Made by a program: the position numbers and the translations under genes. A DNA stretch of 64,000 nucleotides, taken from assembly GCF_040822065.1 (NCBI RefSeq), contig NZ_CP162005.1, forward strand, positions 4,836,001 through 4,900,000, in the 5' to 3' direction. The DNA is from Pedobacter sp. WC2423. Lineage in GTDB: Bacteria > Bacteroidota > Bacteroidia > Sphingobacteriales > Sphingobacteriaceae. The notes beneath the pieces were generated by a model, which did not search any database, had not been told where the DNA came from, and saw nothing but the letters and a program-made list of their open reading frames with translations. Within the stretch, counting starts at the first letter, position 1. Every line of letters starts with the position of its first letter. Positions 27,501 through 36,232 of this stretch are shown here, piece after piece.

Positions 27501-28095
27501 GGCCATTTACAAGTATTTCTTTAGCTGTGAAACCAATATAAGAGAAGACTAATACCGCATCTGGTCCGGTTGCAACAATTGCATAACTTCCATTTCCATC
27601 TGTTGTAGTACCAATTTTAGTTCCTTTTATATTGACACTTACACCCGGCAAAGGTTCTCCTTGATCAGAAGTTACTTTACCTTTTACAGTGATCTGATTC
27701 TGATTAATCAGCAAACCAGCTGTTAATCCCGAAACGTCTTTCTCGTAAAGCAGGATCTGGTTGTCCTCCACTTTATAGTAAATATTCAGTGGATTCAGCG
27801 TCTCGTTCAGTAGCTGTCCTAAAGGCTTGTTAACTGCGCTTACCGTCACTTTACGCTGCGCTTTGATTGCAGTAGCGCTGTAGACGAAGTTTACCTTGGT
27901 CAGTAATTGTATTTCAGTCAGTATCTGCTTGATCTGGCCCTGGTTAATATGGATTGAAATTTCCTTGTCTAATATTTCCTGCCCCGTCACATTTTTGGCT
28001 AAGGACGTGCAGGTGAATAAAATGCCAAGAAAAATTTGTGTCATGGATATCCGCATTGCTGTTTTGATTAAAGCAACAAATCGCTTTTTTTTCAT
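24532..28095 (-). CDS. SusC/RagA-family TonB-linked outer-membrane transporter with STN domain
   Basis: 1187 residues. Order of parts: a signal region, an STN (secretin and TonB N-terminus) domain (about 45-110) that typically talks to a FecR-type anti-sigma factor, a carboxypeptidase-regulatory-like domain (about 135-215, VKGKVTSDQGEPLPGVSVNI), the SusC signature LGEVVVVGYGTQRKKDLTSAV, a plug with IRGVNTFGNNNPLYVVDGVP, and a barrel ending in VGLNLSF. It imports a glycan captured by the SusD partner. The STN domain and the sigma/anti-sigma genes directly upstream indicate substrate-induced transcription of the locus. Confidence 0.94.
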   Translation of the reverse strand: MKKKRFVALIKTAMRISMTQIFLGILFTCTSLAKNVTGQEILDKEISIHINQGQIKQILTEIQLLTKVNFVYSATAIKAQRKVTVSAVNKPLGQLLNETLNPLNIYYKVEDNQILLYEKDVSGLTAGLLINQNQITVKGKVTSDQGEPLPGVSVNIKGTKIGTTTDGNGSYAIVATGPDAVLVFSYIGFTAKEILVNGRTALNVQLSEELTSLGEVVVVGYGTQRKKDLTSAVSVVNVGSMIKQPTASVNNLLQGQASGVTVLGSGQPGEEPQVRIRGVNTFGNNNPLYVVDGVPTQSIADLNPNDIETMQVLKDAGSASIYGSRAANGVIVITTKKGKGKVTVTYDAYYGTQRPKGGNVWNMLNPQEMADLKHMAMTNSGATDFVDSLYGSGPAYVLPDYILPAGAKEGDPRANPALYKLKPFYTSANEYNSFYRISRANKEGTDWYHEIFRPASITSQNVAITGGSDQGSYLFSANYFNQQGTLLNTYLKRYTIRSNSQYNVSKHIRVGENLAYSITNNPQIAGLSGDNAIGHAFREQPIIPVRDIMGNFAGSYGGNLGDAYNPVAMQERTKDDKSQQNRLFGNIFAEADLTDFLTIRSQFGGENYSGATRAFIYPQYENSENSTTNSYTESALDGYNYSWTNTLSFNKTFDKHRIKAVAGTEFFRENTHVSTSSNQGYFSFDPDYTNLSTGSGPMKTTSERTANTLFSLIGRVDYSYNDKYLIGATLRRDGSSKFLQHVYGWFPAVSAGWRISQEGFLKNVKWITDLKIRGGYGIMGNQLNVSGGNAFTTFGSKVGTSYYAIGGGNSIVSGFYQNQTGNPNAKWEKNINSNFGFDATLFGGHIDISADYYRKNIKDLLYNPEMIATSGAAKVPFVNIAQMKNNGFDLSVSGNTQISSALKLNATATITTYHNEIQKISGGSDYYDVDARRFDGSNIIRNAVGHPISQFFGYKTDGFWNSQQEVDEANKKAQSATGNPNDVYQTDIGVGRFKYADMNGDGRITAEDRTFLGNANPSYSYGLNLGLTYKNWDFSAFFYGVQGNSIWNQVKWWTDFTPSFGGAKSKTALYDSWTPQHHNTKAPIQETANSFSTNAVPNSYFVENGSYLRLKNAQIGYSFDSARLQKIGVNKLRVYLSGANLFTMTKYTGVDPEIGTSSETGQQTAYGVDDGSYPSQRTFLVGLNLSF

Positions 28096-28249
28096 ACCTT
28101 TAGAAGTTTTTGTTCGTTAATGTGAAAATTTCGTACAGAGATTATTGGCTGGCAATGTTGGGGAACTTTGTCAGCCTCTTTTTTTGAGGAGTTTGGTTAG
28201 TAAATCTTCAATCGGTCCATAGGCTAATTGATTTTGGTTAGTTAGTCGG

Positions 28250-29296
28250 TTATTTAGTTTTGATAATTATTTTGGTACCTGATATTTCATAATGTGCTTT
28301 GATCGTATGGCACAGCAGGTCTAGTTTCTGATATAAATTCTGTTTGGAAATATCTCCTGTAAACGTATTGTTATAAAGTTCCTGGTCTTCAATAATGAAT
28401 GCAATTCCATAAGCAGTCTGCAATTGATTCAGTACTTCAGTGAGCGGGGCTTCTTCAAATACATAGGCTGCTTGGTGTGCATTTTGATTAACGGGAACGA
28501 TCGGAAGGGGATCAGCGACTAATGTGGTTTCAAAATTGTCGTTATCTTTTTTATAAGTTGTCTTTTGATTAGGTGTAAGGATTACCTTTTGATCTTGATT
28601 AAAAAGACGCTTAAAATTTAATTGCTGGTCCTTATTCGGGCAAACCATTACTTTTCCGGTTTTAACAATCACCTGAGTTTCCTCCGTAACCGGATTGGAC
28701 CTGACAATGAAACTGGTTCCAACTACCGTGGTAATTACATTTTTGTTATAGACAAAGAAAGGTCTGTGTGGATTTTTACTGATCAGAAAATAACCTTCTC
28801 CCTGTAAAGATACTTCCCGTTTGTGTGCAGAAAAATGTTCAGGATAAAACAAGGAAGAAGAGGGTTGAAGGATGACAACGCTGCCATCTTCCAAATTGAC
28901 CCTGAGTGGGGCAGAAGTAGTATTTTTCTTTTCCAGTATAGTGGTCAATGCCTGAAATTTTAAATACTGAGGATCCTGTTTTTTGTTTAAAAACGAATAA
29001 CCGGCGGTCAAAGTTAGTGCTATTGTGGCGGCGGCGGCAAGCCAGGCCAGAATTGGCAAACGTTTTGCCCGGCCAGCAGGCTGAGCAGATAGTTGAGTCT
29101 GGTTAATGCTATCGGTTTCCAGATTGATCCTGTCCCATAGTTTTTGTTCAAGTGTAGGTAACTCATTGGGATAGATTTCTTCCAGGTCATCCCGGTCCAG
29201 CATGCCGTACAATTTTTCAATCACGATTAATTCTTCTGGAGAACATTTGTTCTCCAGGTATTTTTCTAATAATGAATGAAGGGCTTGTCTTTTCAT
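28250..29296 (-). CDS. FecR-type anti-sigma factor
   Basis: 348 residues. The N-terminal cytoplasmic part (about 1-85) binds the sigma factor, one membrane segment follows (LPILAWLAAAATIALTLTAG), then the periplasmic FecR domain (about 120-225, with LEDGSVVILQPSSSLFYPEH and GEGYFLISKNPHRPFFV) and a C-terminal domain of the DUF4974 type (about 275-345, EEAPLTEVLNQLQTAYG). It receives the signal from the STN domain of the SusC-like transporter and frees the sigma factor. It stands between the sigma gene and susC on the same strand. Confidence 0.93.
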   Translation of the reverse strand: MKRQALHSLLEKYLENKCSPEELIVIEKLYGMLDRDDLEEIYPNELPTLEQKLWDRINLETDSINQTQLSAQPAGRAKRLPILAWLAAAATIALTLTAGYSFLNKKQDPQYLKFQALTTILEKKNTTSAPLRVNLEDGSVVILQPSSSLFYPEHFSAHKREVSLQGEGYFLISKNPHRPFFVYNKNVITTVVGTSFIVRSNPVTEETQVIVKTGKVMVCPNKDQQLNFKRLFNQDQKVILTPNQKTTYKKDNDNFETTLVADPLPIVPVNQNAHQAAYVFEEAPLTEVLNQLQTAYGIAFIIEDQELYNNTFTGDISKQNLYQKLDLLCHTIKAHYEISGTKIIIKTK

Positions 29297-29360
29297 TTAG
29301 TGCCTTTAAGACTATATGTACGTTTTAGCGACCCTATCCCTAAAGAAAAATAAAAGAAAT

Positions 29361-29945
29361 TTAAAATTTGTGAAAGAATATAAAAGCGAGCAGTAAAAAG
29401 AGGTATTCCTTTAAATGAAACCGCATACTTTTCAGCGATTGTGTGATGTGATATTCAACTGCTTTTTCCGAAATATTCAACTGTTGGGAAATCTCTTTAG
29501 TAGACCGGTTATCAATTCTGCTTAACCTGAATACTTCTCCTGTTTTTTTAGGTAATAAAGAAATTCCCTGATTCAGCGCTTTAGAAAGATCATTAACCAG
29601 GGCCAGATCATCAGTACTGCTGGTGATATTCAGCTGTTGTACATTCAAATGATCCTGATATTTTTCTTTAACCAGCTTGGATTTGTAGTGGTTGATAATA
29701 CTATATTTCAGGCTTCCAAACAGATAACAGTCCAGAGAATCGATCGATACACTTTCTCTTCTTCTCCAAAGGTCTGTAAACAAATTCTGCGTCAGCTCTT
29801 CAGCCAGTTCCTTATGGTAAACTTTGATATAGGCCGCTTTATATATTCCTACCCAATAACGGGTATAGATTTCTTTAAAAGCTAACCCATCGTTAGCTTT
29901 TAATAAATCCACTAAAGAATTATCACAGAGACTATTGTATTTCAT
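29361..29945 (-). CDS. ECF RNA polymerase sigma factor (FecI-like)
   Basis: 194 residues. Region 2 is visible around YTRYWVGIYKAAYIKVYHKE and ELTQNLFTDLWRRRESV, and region 4 around PKKTGEVFRLSRIDNRSTKEISQQLNIS-type sequence with the helix-turn-helix EKAVEYHITQSLKSMRFHLK. The C-terminus ends in a hydrophobic tail (YLFLLLAFIFFHKF), a common feature of sigma factors in this group. It would direct transcription of the susC/susD genes when released by the FecR-like protein 65 bases downstream. Confidence 0.92.
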   Translation of the reverse strand: MKYNSLCDNSLVDLLKANDGLAFKEIYTRYWVGIYKAAYIKVYHKELAEELTQNLFTDLWRRRESVSIDSLDCYLFGSLKYSIINHYKSKLVKEKYQDHLNVQQLNITSSTDDLALVNDLSKALNQGISLLPKKTGEVFRLSRIDNRSTKEISQQLNISEKAVEYHITQSLKSMRFHLKEYLFLLLAFIFFHKF

Positions 29946-30505
29946 TTAAATTATATCTGGCAATAAAAATTAATTAAACTATTCGCTCGTTTAAACACCT
30001 ATTGGTGTAATTGTTTAATCGCTTTTCTAAAATTATCCTAAATACGCTAAGAAATAGCAGATGGATTGGTGTTCTATTTAAAAATGGACCATTTTAAGTA
30101 TAAATTTAAATATTGACTCCATAAAAACTATAAATCTTAATTATTTAAAGTGCTTAAGTTAGTAATTTAATCAGTAATAATGTCCTAAAGAATAAGAAGT
30201 TATCACCTCTGCTTATTTCTAAAAGAAATTGAAAGTATAAATAACGTGGTCAAAATAGTTTAACAATTGGCTGGAATCCAATAACATTGCAAAGGAAATT
30301 TTTTGTCAATTAGAATTAAATTTATTTTGATATGGAAAAAATATATACTATGTTTCTGTGTTTTTAATCAAAACTATTATTTTAGAGGTTAAAGCTCCTC
30401 TTAGAACTAAACAAAGCTATTTTGCAGGTTTTTGCAGACCGGATAAAGTTTCGTTCCTGTAAGAAAGAACCTGTTTTTATGTTTAAATCGTGATCAACAA
30501 GAAAG
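29946..30505. other. Intergenic region, AT-rich, no gene seen
   Basis: 560 bases between the divergent sigma-factor gene and the first of the twin genes. It should hold both promoters. No repeat, stable hairpin, RNA gene or open frame could be supported. Confidence 0.5.
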
Positions 30506-31258
30506 ATGGAAACAAAAAGACAAATTAAACTCAATTATACTCAGGAATTTAAAATTGCTTGTAAAATAAATAATTTGAAACCTGAAGAGTTGATACAGTA
30601 TTTTATCAGCTATGTCTCTTTTTATGCGTTTATAGGTGGTAACATGGAAGCGATGTACTTGTGGGCAACAACTGCATGTATTGATTTTAAAGAAGCGCAT
30701 GGCGGAGAACCAAAGCCAGTAAATAACCACAGGATACAGGAAATTTGTTTAAAATATATTAAGAAGCTGACTGCCTTAAATATGAGCAGCAGCGCTTCGA
30801 AAATGGTAGCGCACTATAAAATTGTCTCCTTAATGAAAGAGTGGTCTTCAGAAATGCTTCCCATTACAGATTATGAGCTGGAAATAGAGACTACTGATGG
30901 GTATCAGCTCGAGTTGTCATTTGACTTTAATTTGGTCTGCCGGATGAACGGAACTGAAATACAGGAATTGCTTCAATATTTTATCAACCAGATATCTTTA
31001 GCAAGGGAACGGGCTTTAAATCTCTATCAGGTTGTTAAAACAGATCCCAGTACTGCTTTTTTGTTGCTGCTGAGCAGTAAGCATGAAAGCTTTAAAAATA
31101 AGATAATGCCACAACAGGAGATGTACAAAAAATACGCAGCTCAATTGCAAAAGCTGGATGAAAGGCTGAAGGGAGAAAGTAATCTTGAGCACAAGACAAG
31201 AAATTATAATAAATTTTATCTGGCATGGTATAATGCACTAAATCAAAATATCAATTAG
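30506..31258 (+). CDS. Unknown internally duplicated protein, twin A
   Basis: 250 residues, soluble, no signal peptide. I do not recognise a family. The N-terminal half contains YTQEFKIACKINNLKPEELI followed by QYFISYVSFYAF, and the second half a related block (FDFNLVCRMNGTEIQELLQY, then FINQISLARERAL, about 140-175). The shared pattern is F, Cys, Asn, a short helix, Leu-x-QYFI, a helix and Ser. This looks like an ancient duplication of an all-helical unit. A paralogue of the same length follows at 31425. The Cys-x-x-Asn positions are kept in all four units, so they may matter structurally. Confidence 0.7.
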   Translation: METKRQIKLNYTQEFKIACKINNLKPEELIQYFISYVSFYAFIGGNMEAMYLWATTACIDFKEAHGGEPKPVNNHRIQEICLKYIKKLTALNMSSSASKMVAHYKIVSLMKEWSSEMLPITDYELEIETTDGYQLELSFDFNLVCRMNGTEIQELLQYFINQISLARERALNLYQVVKTDPSTAFLLLLSSKHESFKNKIMPQQEMYKKYAAQLQKLDERLKGESNLEHKTRNYNKFYLAWYNALNQNIN

Positions 31259-31424
31259 TCAAACCCGGCTATTCCAGCCTTGATTGTCTGTTTAGTCAGC
31301 CAACAGCTGTGGTACATCTTTTGACTGCGCTCAACGGGCCATGAAGCAGCGTATCAAATCAACAAAATTAAAAGTCTTGAGTCATGGACATGGTTATGCC
31401 TGTGAGGAAATTAAAATAAACAAT

Positions 31425-32177
31425 ATGGACTCAAAAAGACGTGATAGATTAGCCTATACTGACGATTTCAGGATAGCTTGTACGATCAACAATCTTAAAC
31501 AAGAAGATGTTCTGCAATACTTTATTAACAGGGTTTCTTTTTATGCGTTTAACGGGGGCGAAATGGAAGCAGTATCTTTATGGGCCACAAGTATTGTGAT
31601 TGATTGTAAAAAAGAAGTAAATGCGAAGGTTAAAGCCGTTACGGACAGGAAAGTCAAGCGGATATCTCTGAAATATATTTTAATGCTGAGTGAACTGAAT
31701 GATAATCCTTACTTGTCAACGGTGGATAAAATGAAGGAAAGTTATATACTGATGAGAGAATGGGAAATCGATATGTCTCCACTAGTGGATTATCCCCAGA
31801 ACTTTCTGCTGGATGAAGAGCGTTCATTAAGCCTGACTTTTGATTTTAATCTGCTTTGCAGAATGAATGGCATCGAAGCTATACAAGTACTGCAATATTT
31901 TATGAATAATATTTCCATGGCCAATGAAAGGGCGATAAACCTGATTGAGTTTGTAGAAACAAATTCCTGCATGTCTCTTTTTGGGATGATGAGGTTAAGT
32001 CTTGATGACAGAAAAAACAGAATACCCATTCACCAGGAAATTCATAAATGGTACGGAGAGAAATTACTCCTGCTCGATGACCGGCTGAAGAAAGAAGAAA
32101 ACCTGGATAAACGTATTGCTGTTTACAGAGCGTTCTATAAAGAATGGTATAACTCTTTGCGGAAAAACATCAATTGA
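31425..32177 (+). CDS. Unknown internally duplicated protein, twin B
   Basis: 250 residues, the same length as twin A and alignable from end to end (MDSKRRDRLAYTDDFRIACT against METKRQIKLNYTQEFKIACK; both end in a variant of WYN-LxxNIN). The frame is open back to 31341, but alignment with twin A sets the start at 31425. The internal repeat is also present (FRIACTINNLKQEDVLQYFI and FNLLCRMNGIEAIQVLQYFM). The two genes are 166 bases apart, so they may be one unit or separately driven. The function is unknown. A minus-strand XRE-type regulator converges on it. Confidence 0.7.
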   Translation: MDSKRRDRLAYTDDFRIACTINNLKQEDVLQYFINRVSFYAFNGGEMEAVSLWATSIVIDCKKEVNAKVKAVTDRKVKRISLKYILMLSELNDNPYLSTVDKMKESYILMREWEIDMSPLVDYPQNFLLDEERSLSLTFDFNLLCRMNGIEAIQVLQYFMNNISMANERAINLIEFVETNSCMSLFGMMRLSLDDRKNRIPIHQEIHKWYGEKLLLLDDRLKKEENLDKRIAVYRAFYKEWYNSLRKNIN

Positions 32178-32218
32178 AAGGTTTAATGGAATTTTCAGGG
32201 GTGCATTAAACCTTTCAA
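32174..32218. repeat. 15-bp perfect inverted repeat at the end of twin B
   Basis: Arms TTGAAAGGTTTAATG (32174-32188) and its exact reverse complement (32204-32218) with a 15-base loop. It overlaps the twin B stop codon and lies between convergent genes, so a bidirectional transcription end is likely, although no T tract follows. Confidence 0.6.
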
Positions 32219-32226
32219 CTGACGGA

Positions 32227-32493
32227 CTACACTTTTTTGTCTTTTTTATCGAGCAGTGCTGTGGATGGCAGAAAATCTCTGGGCGACAGTCCAAAATGAT
32301 CGGCAAATACATTGATGTGTTTTAAATTGTATTTGGCCGGATTTCCACTGTTTTCCACGTTACCAATAAAAGATGCTTTAACCCCAATAATGTAAGCAAT
32401 ATCTTCCTGTCTTAATTTCTTATCAGCTCTTAATTTTCTGACGAAATCAACCACATGCTGTTCAATAAGATCTAGTTTTACCTTTCCTTCCAT
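32227..32493 (-). CDS. Small XRE-family helix-turn-helix regulator
   Basis: 88 residues. The helix-turn-helix spans LRQEDIAYIIGVKASFIGNVENSGNPAKYN, interrupted here only by the usual turn, with a following LKHINVFADHFGLSPRDFLP helix. It matches single-domain Cro/C1-type regulators that are common in Bacteroidota. It converges on the twin genes, separated by the inverted repeat, and has its own upstream region of 380 bases. The target is unknown; self-regulation is plausible. Confidence 0.82.
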   Translation of the reverse strand: MEGKVKLDLIEQHVVDFVRKLRADKKLRQEDIAYIIGVKASFIGNVENSGNPAKYNLKHINVFADHFGLSPRDFLPSTALLDKKDKKV

Positions 32494-32873
32494 TTGCCGA
32501 CTAAGTAATTTATATTCCCATTTATAATTTACACATATTAATGTAAATATGACGTGTTTCTGTTTTCTAAGTTAAATTATTGAAATTTGACAATATAATG
32601 TTGCAAAATTTAATCTATTTCAAAATTTGTAAACCCTTATCATTTAGCGAACAGGAGATTAATTTTTATAAAACAATTTGAGTTTTAAACAAGCAGCTGA
32701 TGAGGTGAAATAACAAGAGGATAAGATACAGAAAAAAAACTTTAACTGTATAATATCCGCTAATTATTACAAAATTTTCCAGAAGAGTTAATATTGACTA
32801 CTCATTACATACAAAAAACAATATCTGGTCGTTTCTCAGTATATTTGTTACGTAAAAAGCTTACACTATTTAA
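32494..32873. other. Intergenic region, AT-rich, no gene seen
   Basis: 380 bases between the divergent XRE gene and the GT-C-like gene. It should contain promoters for both. I could not place a clear -33/-7 pair and saw no stable RNA structure. Confidence 0.45.
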
Positions 32874-34400
32874 ATGAATAAGACTCTGGCTGGTTTATCA
32901 GCTTTCAAAAATCTGGATAGCCTTTTTATTGCACTGCTAGGCTTTATCCTGCTCCTGATTTATACCGGACATTCAGGAATTGGAATCTCACCTGATTCTA
33001 TCGTATACGTAAGTGTTGCGAGGAATATCCATGAATATGGGGCATTATTGGATTACAATTTAAATCCAATAGTTGACTTTCCTGTATTTTATCCTTTATT
33101 TTTAAGCATAGCTGCTTTTTTTTTCCGGGTAGATCCGGTTATTGCGGGGCCCTGGTTAAATGCCTTACTTTTTGCACTGGTTATTTTCTGTACCGGTAAT
33201 CTGATGGAATCATTTCAGGAAAAGAATCGGATTTATAAATTATTTATTCTCCTGTGCATTGCCATCAGCCCATCACTATTTGATGTCTATGGCATGTTTT
33301 GGTCGGAAACACTATTTATACTGCTGTCGCTTTTATTCCTGATAGCCTTTAGAGGCTATTTGAGGACACGTTCAATAACTGCGCTGCTCTTTTGCGCATT
33401 AATTGCTGCCATAACCTGTATAACCAGGTATGCAGGTATTACCGTGATCGCAACGGGTTTGATGATAATGGTTTTTGACCGTTCTATGGAATGGCGAAAA
33501 AAAGTAGCACATTGTTTCTTGTTTGGCTTTCTCTCTGTCACTTTCCTGGTAGCTAATCTGATTCACAACAGGCTGGTGGCAGAATCGCTTACCGGCCCCA
33601 GGGAATCAGGAATTACCTCTTTAGGAGATAATATTTTTTATTATGGAAAAGTGGTCTGCTCGTGGCTGCCTGTGCTGGATGAGCATCCGGCTGCCTATAT
33701 GAGCACAGCTATAATCCTGTTTTTGATCGTGTGCGTGATCTATTTGAAGAGGGCGTGGTTTACTATAGCTTATAAAACCACAGAAAATTGTTTTGCCGCA
33801 TTTTTTATTGTTTATACTGTATTTATTATCGGGATTTCTACACTTTCCCATTTTGAACAGATCAATAACAGATTTATTTCCCCGGTATATATTCCAATGC
33901 TGATTGTATTCACCTGCTGGATACCGGAAACGATGCTCCGGCTGCCAGTTGTAAGGCGTCGTATAGCTTTAGTTGGTGCAGGTATTGTACTCGTTGCCTT
34001 TCAGGTAAATCAACTTGTAAAACTTTATGGAATGTACCAGGAGGTCAGCACTTACGGTATCCCCGGATATACGGACGATTCCTGGAAAAATTCCGCGACT
34101 GCGGGATTTCTCAGAAAACACGCTGCAGCTTTTAAACCTGGGTATGGGCTATATGCTAATGCAGCAGAGGCAGTGTACTTTAACGGAGGATTAAGAGCTA
34201 ATTCACTGCCACATTGGATTGAAGACGAGGATATTAAAGATTTCTTTTCTAAGGGTACTGTATACGTGATCTGGTTCCACTCGATAAATGATCCTGATCT
34301 GCTCAATCTGGCTGCTTTGCGAAAAAGAGCAGACGTACTGAAGCAATATAGTTTCAAAGACGGGGATATCTACCTGGTGAAACCGCATCTTACTCCCTAA
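32874..34400 (+). CDS. Polytopic membrane protein, GT-C glycosyltransferase-like
   Basis: 508 residues with about ten to eleven hydrophobic helices. The first extracytoplasmic loop contains GISPDSIVYVSVARNIHEYG, in the position where GT-C enzymes such as dolichyl-phosphate-mannose or ArnT-like transferases keep catalytic acidic residues. The C-terminal 100 residues form a soluble domain (AAAFKPGYGLYANAAEAVYF). It may move a sugar from a lipid carrier to an envelope acceptor, but no donor or acceptor can be named. It ends 15 bases from the convergent tdk gene with no clear terminator between. Confidence 0.65.
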   Translation: MNKTLAGLSAFKNLDSLFIALLGFILLLIYTGHSGIGISPDSIVYVSVARNIHEYGALLDYNLNPIVDFPVFYPLFLSIAAFFFRVDPVIAGPWLNALLFALVIFCTGNLMESFQEKNRIYKLFILLCIAISPSLFDVYGMFWSETLFILLSLLFLIAFRGYLRTRSITALLFCALIAAITCITRYAGITVIATGLMIMVFDRSMEWRKKVAHCFLFGFLSVTFLVANLIHNRLVAESLTGPRESGITSLGDNIFYYGKVVCSWLPVLDEHPAAYMSTAIILFLIVCVIYLKRAWFTIAYKTTENCFAAFFIVYTVFIIGISTLSHFEQINNRFISPVYIPMLIVFTCWIPETMLRLPVVRRRIALVGAGIVLVAFQVNQLVKLYGMYQEVSTYGIPGYTDDSWKNSATAGFLRKHAAAFKPGYGLYANAAEAVYFNGGLRANSLPHWIEDEDIKDFFSKGTVYVIWFHSINDPDLLNLAALRKRADVLKQYSFKDGDIYLVKPHLTP

Positions 34401-34415
34401 GCCCGGAAATTCAGG

Positions 34416-34991
34416 TTAATCTCTTGCATGGAAACACGCTCTGCATCTTGGCTCGTAACTTTCTTTTTCTCCGAGCAGGATTTTGGCATCGCTGGATACC
34501 CTGCGAAAAGAATACATAGCAGGACTTCCGCATCTTACGCAGACTGCATTCACCTTAGTGACTAATTCTGCAATTGCCATTAAAGCAGGAACAGGGCCGA
34601 AAGGTTTACCACTAAAATCCATATCCAGACCAGCTACGATTACACGGATACCTTTATTTGCAAGTTTATTACAGACATCAGGAAGTTCATCATCGAAAAA
34701 CTGAGCTTCATCAATACCCACAACCTGCGTATCAGATTTCAGCAAAAGAATTGCAGAAGAGTGTGCTACAGGAGTAGCTTCAATAGAATTATAGTTATGA
34801 GATACGACTGCTGTTTCATCGTAACGGGTATCTGTTGCAGGTTTATAAATCTCTACTTTTAGTTTAGCGATCTCTGCACGCTTTAATCTTCTGATCAGTT
34901 CTTCCGTTTTGCCTGAAAACATGGAGCCGCAAATTACTTCAATGCTGCCGCCATATTCTCCTCTGCTGTAATTTTGTTCGCTAAATAACAT
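34416..34991 (-). CDS. tdk: Thymidine kinase
   Basis: 191 residues, the normal size of type II thymidine kinases. The P-loop GSMFSGKTEELIRRLKRAE is near the N-terminus, the Walker B-like VGIDEAQFFDD near 95, and zinc-binding cysteines in CVRCGSPAMYSFR and CRACFHARD near the C-terminus; the lasso segment with YEPRCR carries the substrate-binding region. It phosphorylates thymidine to dTMP with ATP in the salvage pathway. It is encoded alone on the minus strand between two plus-strand genes. Confidence 0.95.
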   Translation of the reverse strand: MLFSEQNYSRGEYGGSIEVICGSMFSGKTEELIRRLKRAEIAKLKVEIYKPATDTRYDETAVVSHNYNSIEATPVAHSSAILLLKSDTQVVGIDEAQFFDDELPDVCNKLANKGIRVIVAGLDMDFSGKPFGPVPALMAIAELVTKVNAVCVRCGSPAMYSFRRVSSDAKILLGEKESYEPRCRACFHARD

Positions 34992-35037
34992 GCTGTATTC
35001 TGGGGTGTAATGACCGGCGAATATCGAAATTTTGTAG

Positions 35038-35045
35038 TACTTTTG
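35038..35045 (+). promoter_or_regulatory. Candidate -7 element for the P/E-rich protein gene
   Basis: TACTTTTG fits TAnnTTTG and lies 47 bases before the ATG at 35093, within the divergent tdk intergenic region. There is no convincing -33 partner. Confidence 0.35.
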
Positions 35046-35092
35046 AGTGTTTAGTTATCAACATAAATTACCAATTCTTACGTTATACAACT

Positions 35093-36232
35093 ATGATGAA
35101 CCAGGAGGACATATTCAAAAAGATAGGGCAGATACTTAGTGAGTTAAATGATCAGTATCAATATCTTGCTCAAAATCCCCGTGAACTCAATGAATTGGAG
35201 CTTGAACTTTTCCTGGCAAATGCCAGTTTCTTAGCTGATCACGTCAATATTATTAAGAAAATAAATAGCGGTACTGCTCCCCGGATATTATCCGGTGCTG
35301 CCGGAATCAGGAAAGATGAACCTGTTGAAGATCATTCTGCTACGCATGAGATCCTGCCGGCAAGACCAAGGCTGGATGATGATATTTTCAAGCTGGATAA
35401 TGAGCCTTCAAATTTCGAATTCATCTTAAGTGAGAAGCCGTCCTCTGATCAATTCGAATTTGAAGAGAAATCTGTGGATGAGATATTTGACAGACCATTG
35501 AGCAAAGAAGAAGAGGTGATTATTGCGCAAAAACAAAAGCTCAGAGAAATGGACAGCCTGGGCATACAGTTGCCAGAAGATGATGAGGTAGGGCCTGAGC
35601 CATTCTTAGTGTCAGAGCCTGTGATAGAGACTGAGGTGGAGGAAGTACCAGCTACACCTGAGCCGGAAGAAGAAGAAGTTATTCCTGTAACCGAACCAAT
35701 AGAAGAAGAGATTACACCTGTAACCGAGCCTGTAAGAGAAGAACCTGTTCCTGTTATTGAGCAGATTGAAGAAATAGCAGAAGAACCTGTTTATCAAGCG
35801 GAACCTGTTAAAGAACCAATTTTTGCATTTGAAGCAAAGCAGGTTCAGGAAGAGTTATTCACACCAGCACCGGTGCAAAACCAGGCAGACATTGAACCGG
35901 AAAAACCGGTAGCAAAACCTACATTAAATGATATCCTGTCTGGTAATACTGCTGCGGTCAGAAACATTAATTCTGAGAGCAGCAGGGTTCAAATCAAAGA
36001 CTTGAAACAAGCCATCAGTCTGAATGATAAGATGCGTTATATCAAAGATCTGTTTAACGGTTACAATCTTGCCTATGCAGAAGCGATAGATCTGCTTAAC
36101 AAAATGCCTGATTTCAAAAGTGCGGACGAATTTTTACAGCGCAATTATGCAGCAAAGAATAACTGGGCAGCTAAACAAGAAACAGCAGATCAGTTTTACG
36201 AATTGTTAAACCAGCGCTTTACTGTTAAATAA
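35093..36232 (+). CDS. Acidic Pro/Glu-rich protein of unknown function
   Basis: 379 residues with no signal peptide or membrane segment. Residues 1-60 form a helical domain (FKKIGQILSELNDQYQYL). Residues about 180-285 are a low-complexity, strongly acidic linker built from repeats such as VTEPIEEEITPVTEP. The last 90 residues (from VQIKDLKQAISLNDKMRYIK) form a helical domain with AEAIDLLNKMPDFKSADEFL. The layout, two folded ends joined by a disordered spacer, suggests a scaffold or adaptor. The stop overlaps the stop of convergent rodA by 8 bases. I do not recognise a named family. Confidence 0.7.
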   Translation: MMNQEDIFKKIGQILSELNDQYQYLAQNPRELNELELELFLANASFLADHVNIIKKINSGTAPRILSGAAGIRKDEPVEDHSATHEILPARPRLDDDIFKLDNEPSNFEFILSEKPSSDQFEFEEKSVDEIFDRPLSKEEEVIIAQKQKLREMDSLGIQLPEDDEVGPEPFLVSEPVIETEVEEVPATPEPEEEEVIPVTEPIEEEITPVTEPVREEPVPVIEQIEEIAEEPVYQAEPVKEPIFAFEAKQVQEELFTPAPVQNQADIEPEKPVAKPTLNDILSGNTAAVRNINSESSRVQIKDLKQAISLNDKMRYIKDLFNGYNLAYAEAIDLLNKMPDFKSADEFLQRNYAAKNNWAAKQETADQFYELLNQRFTVK

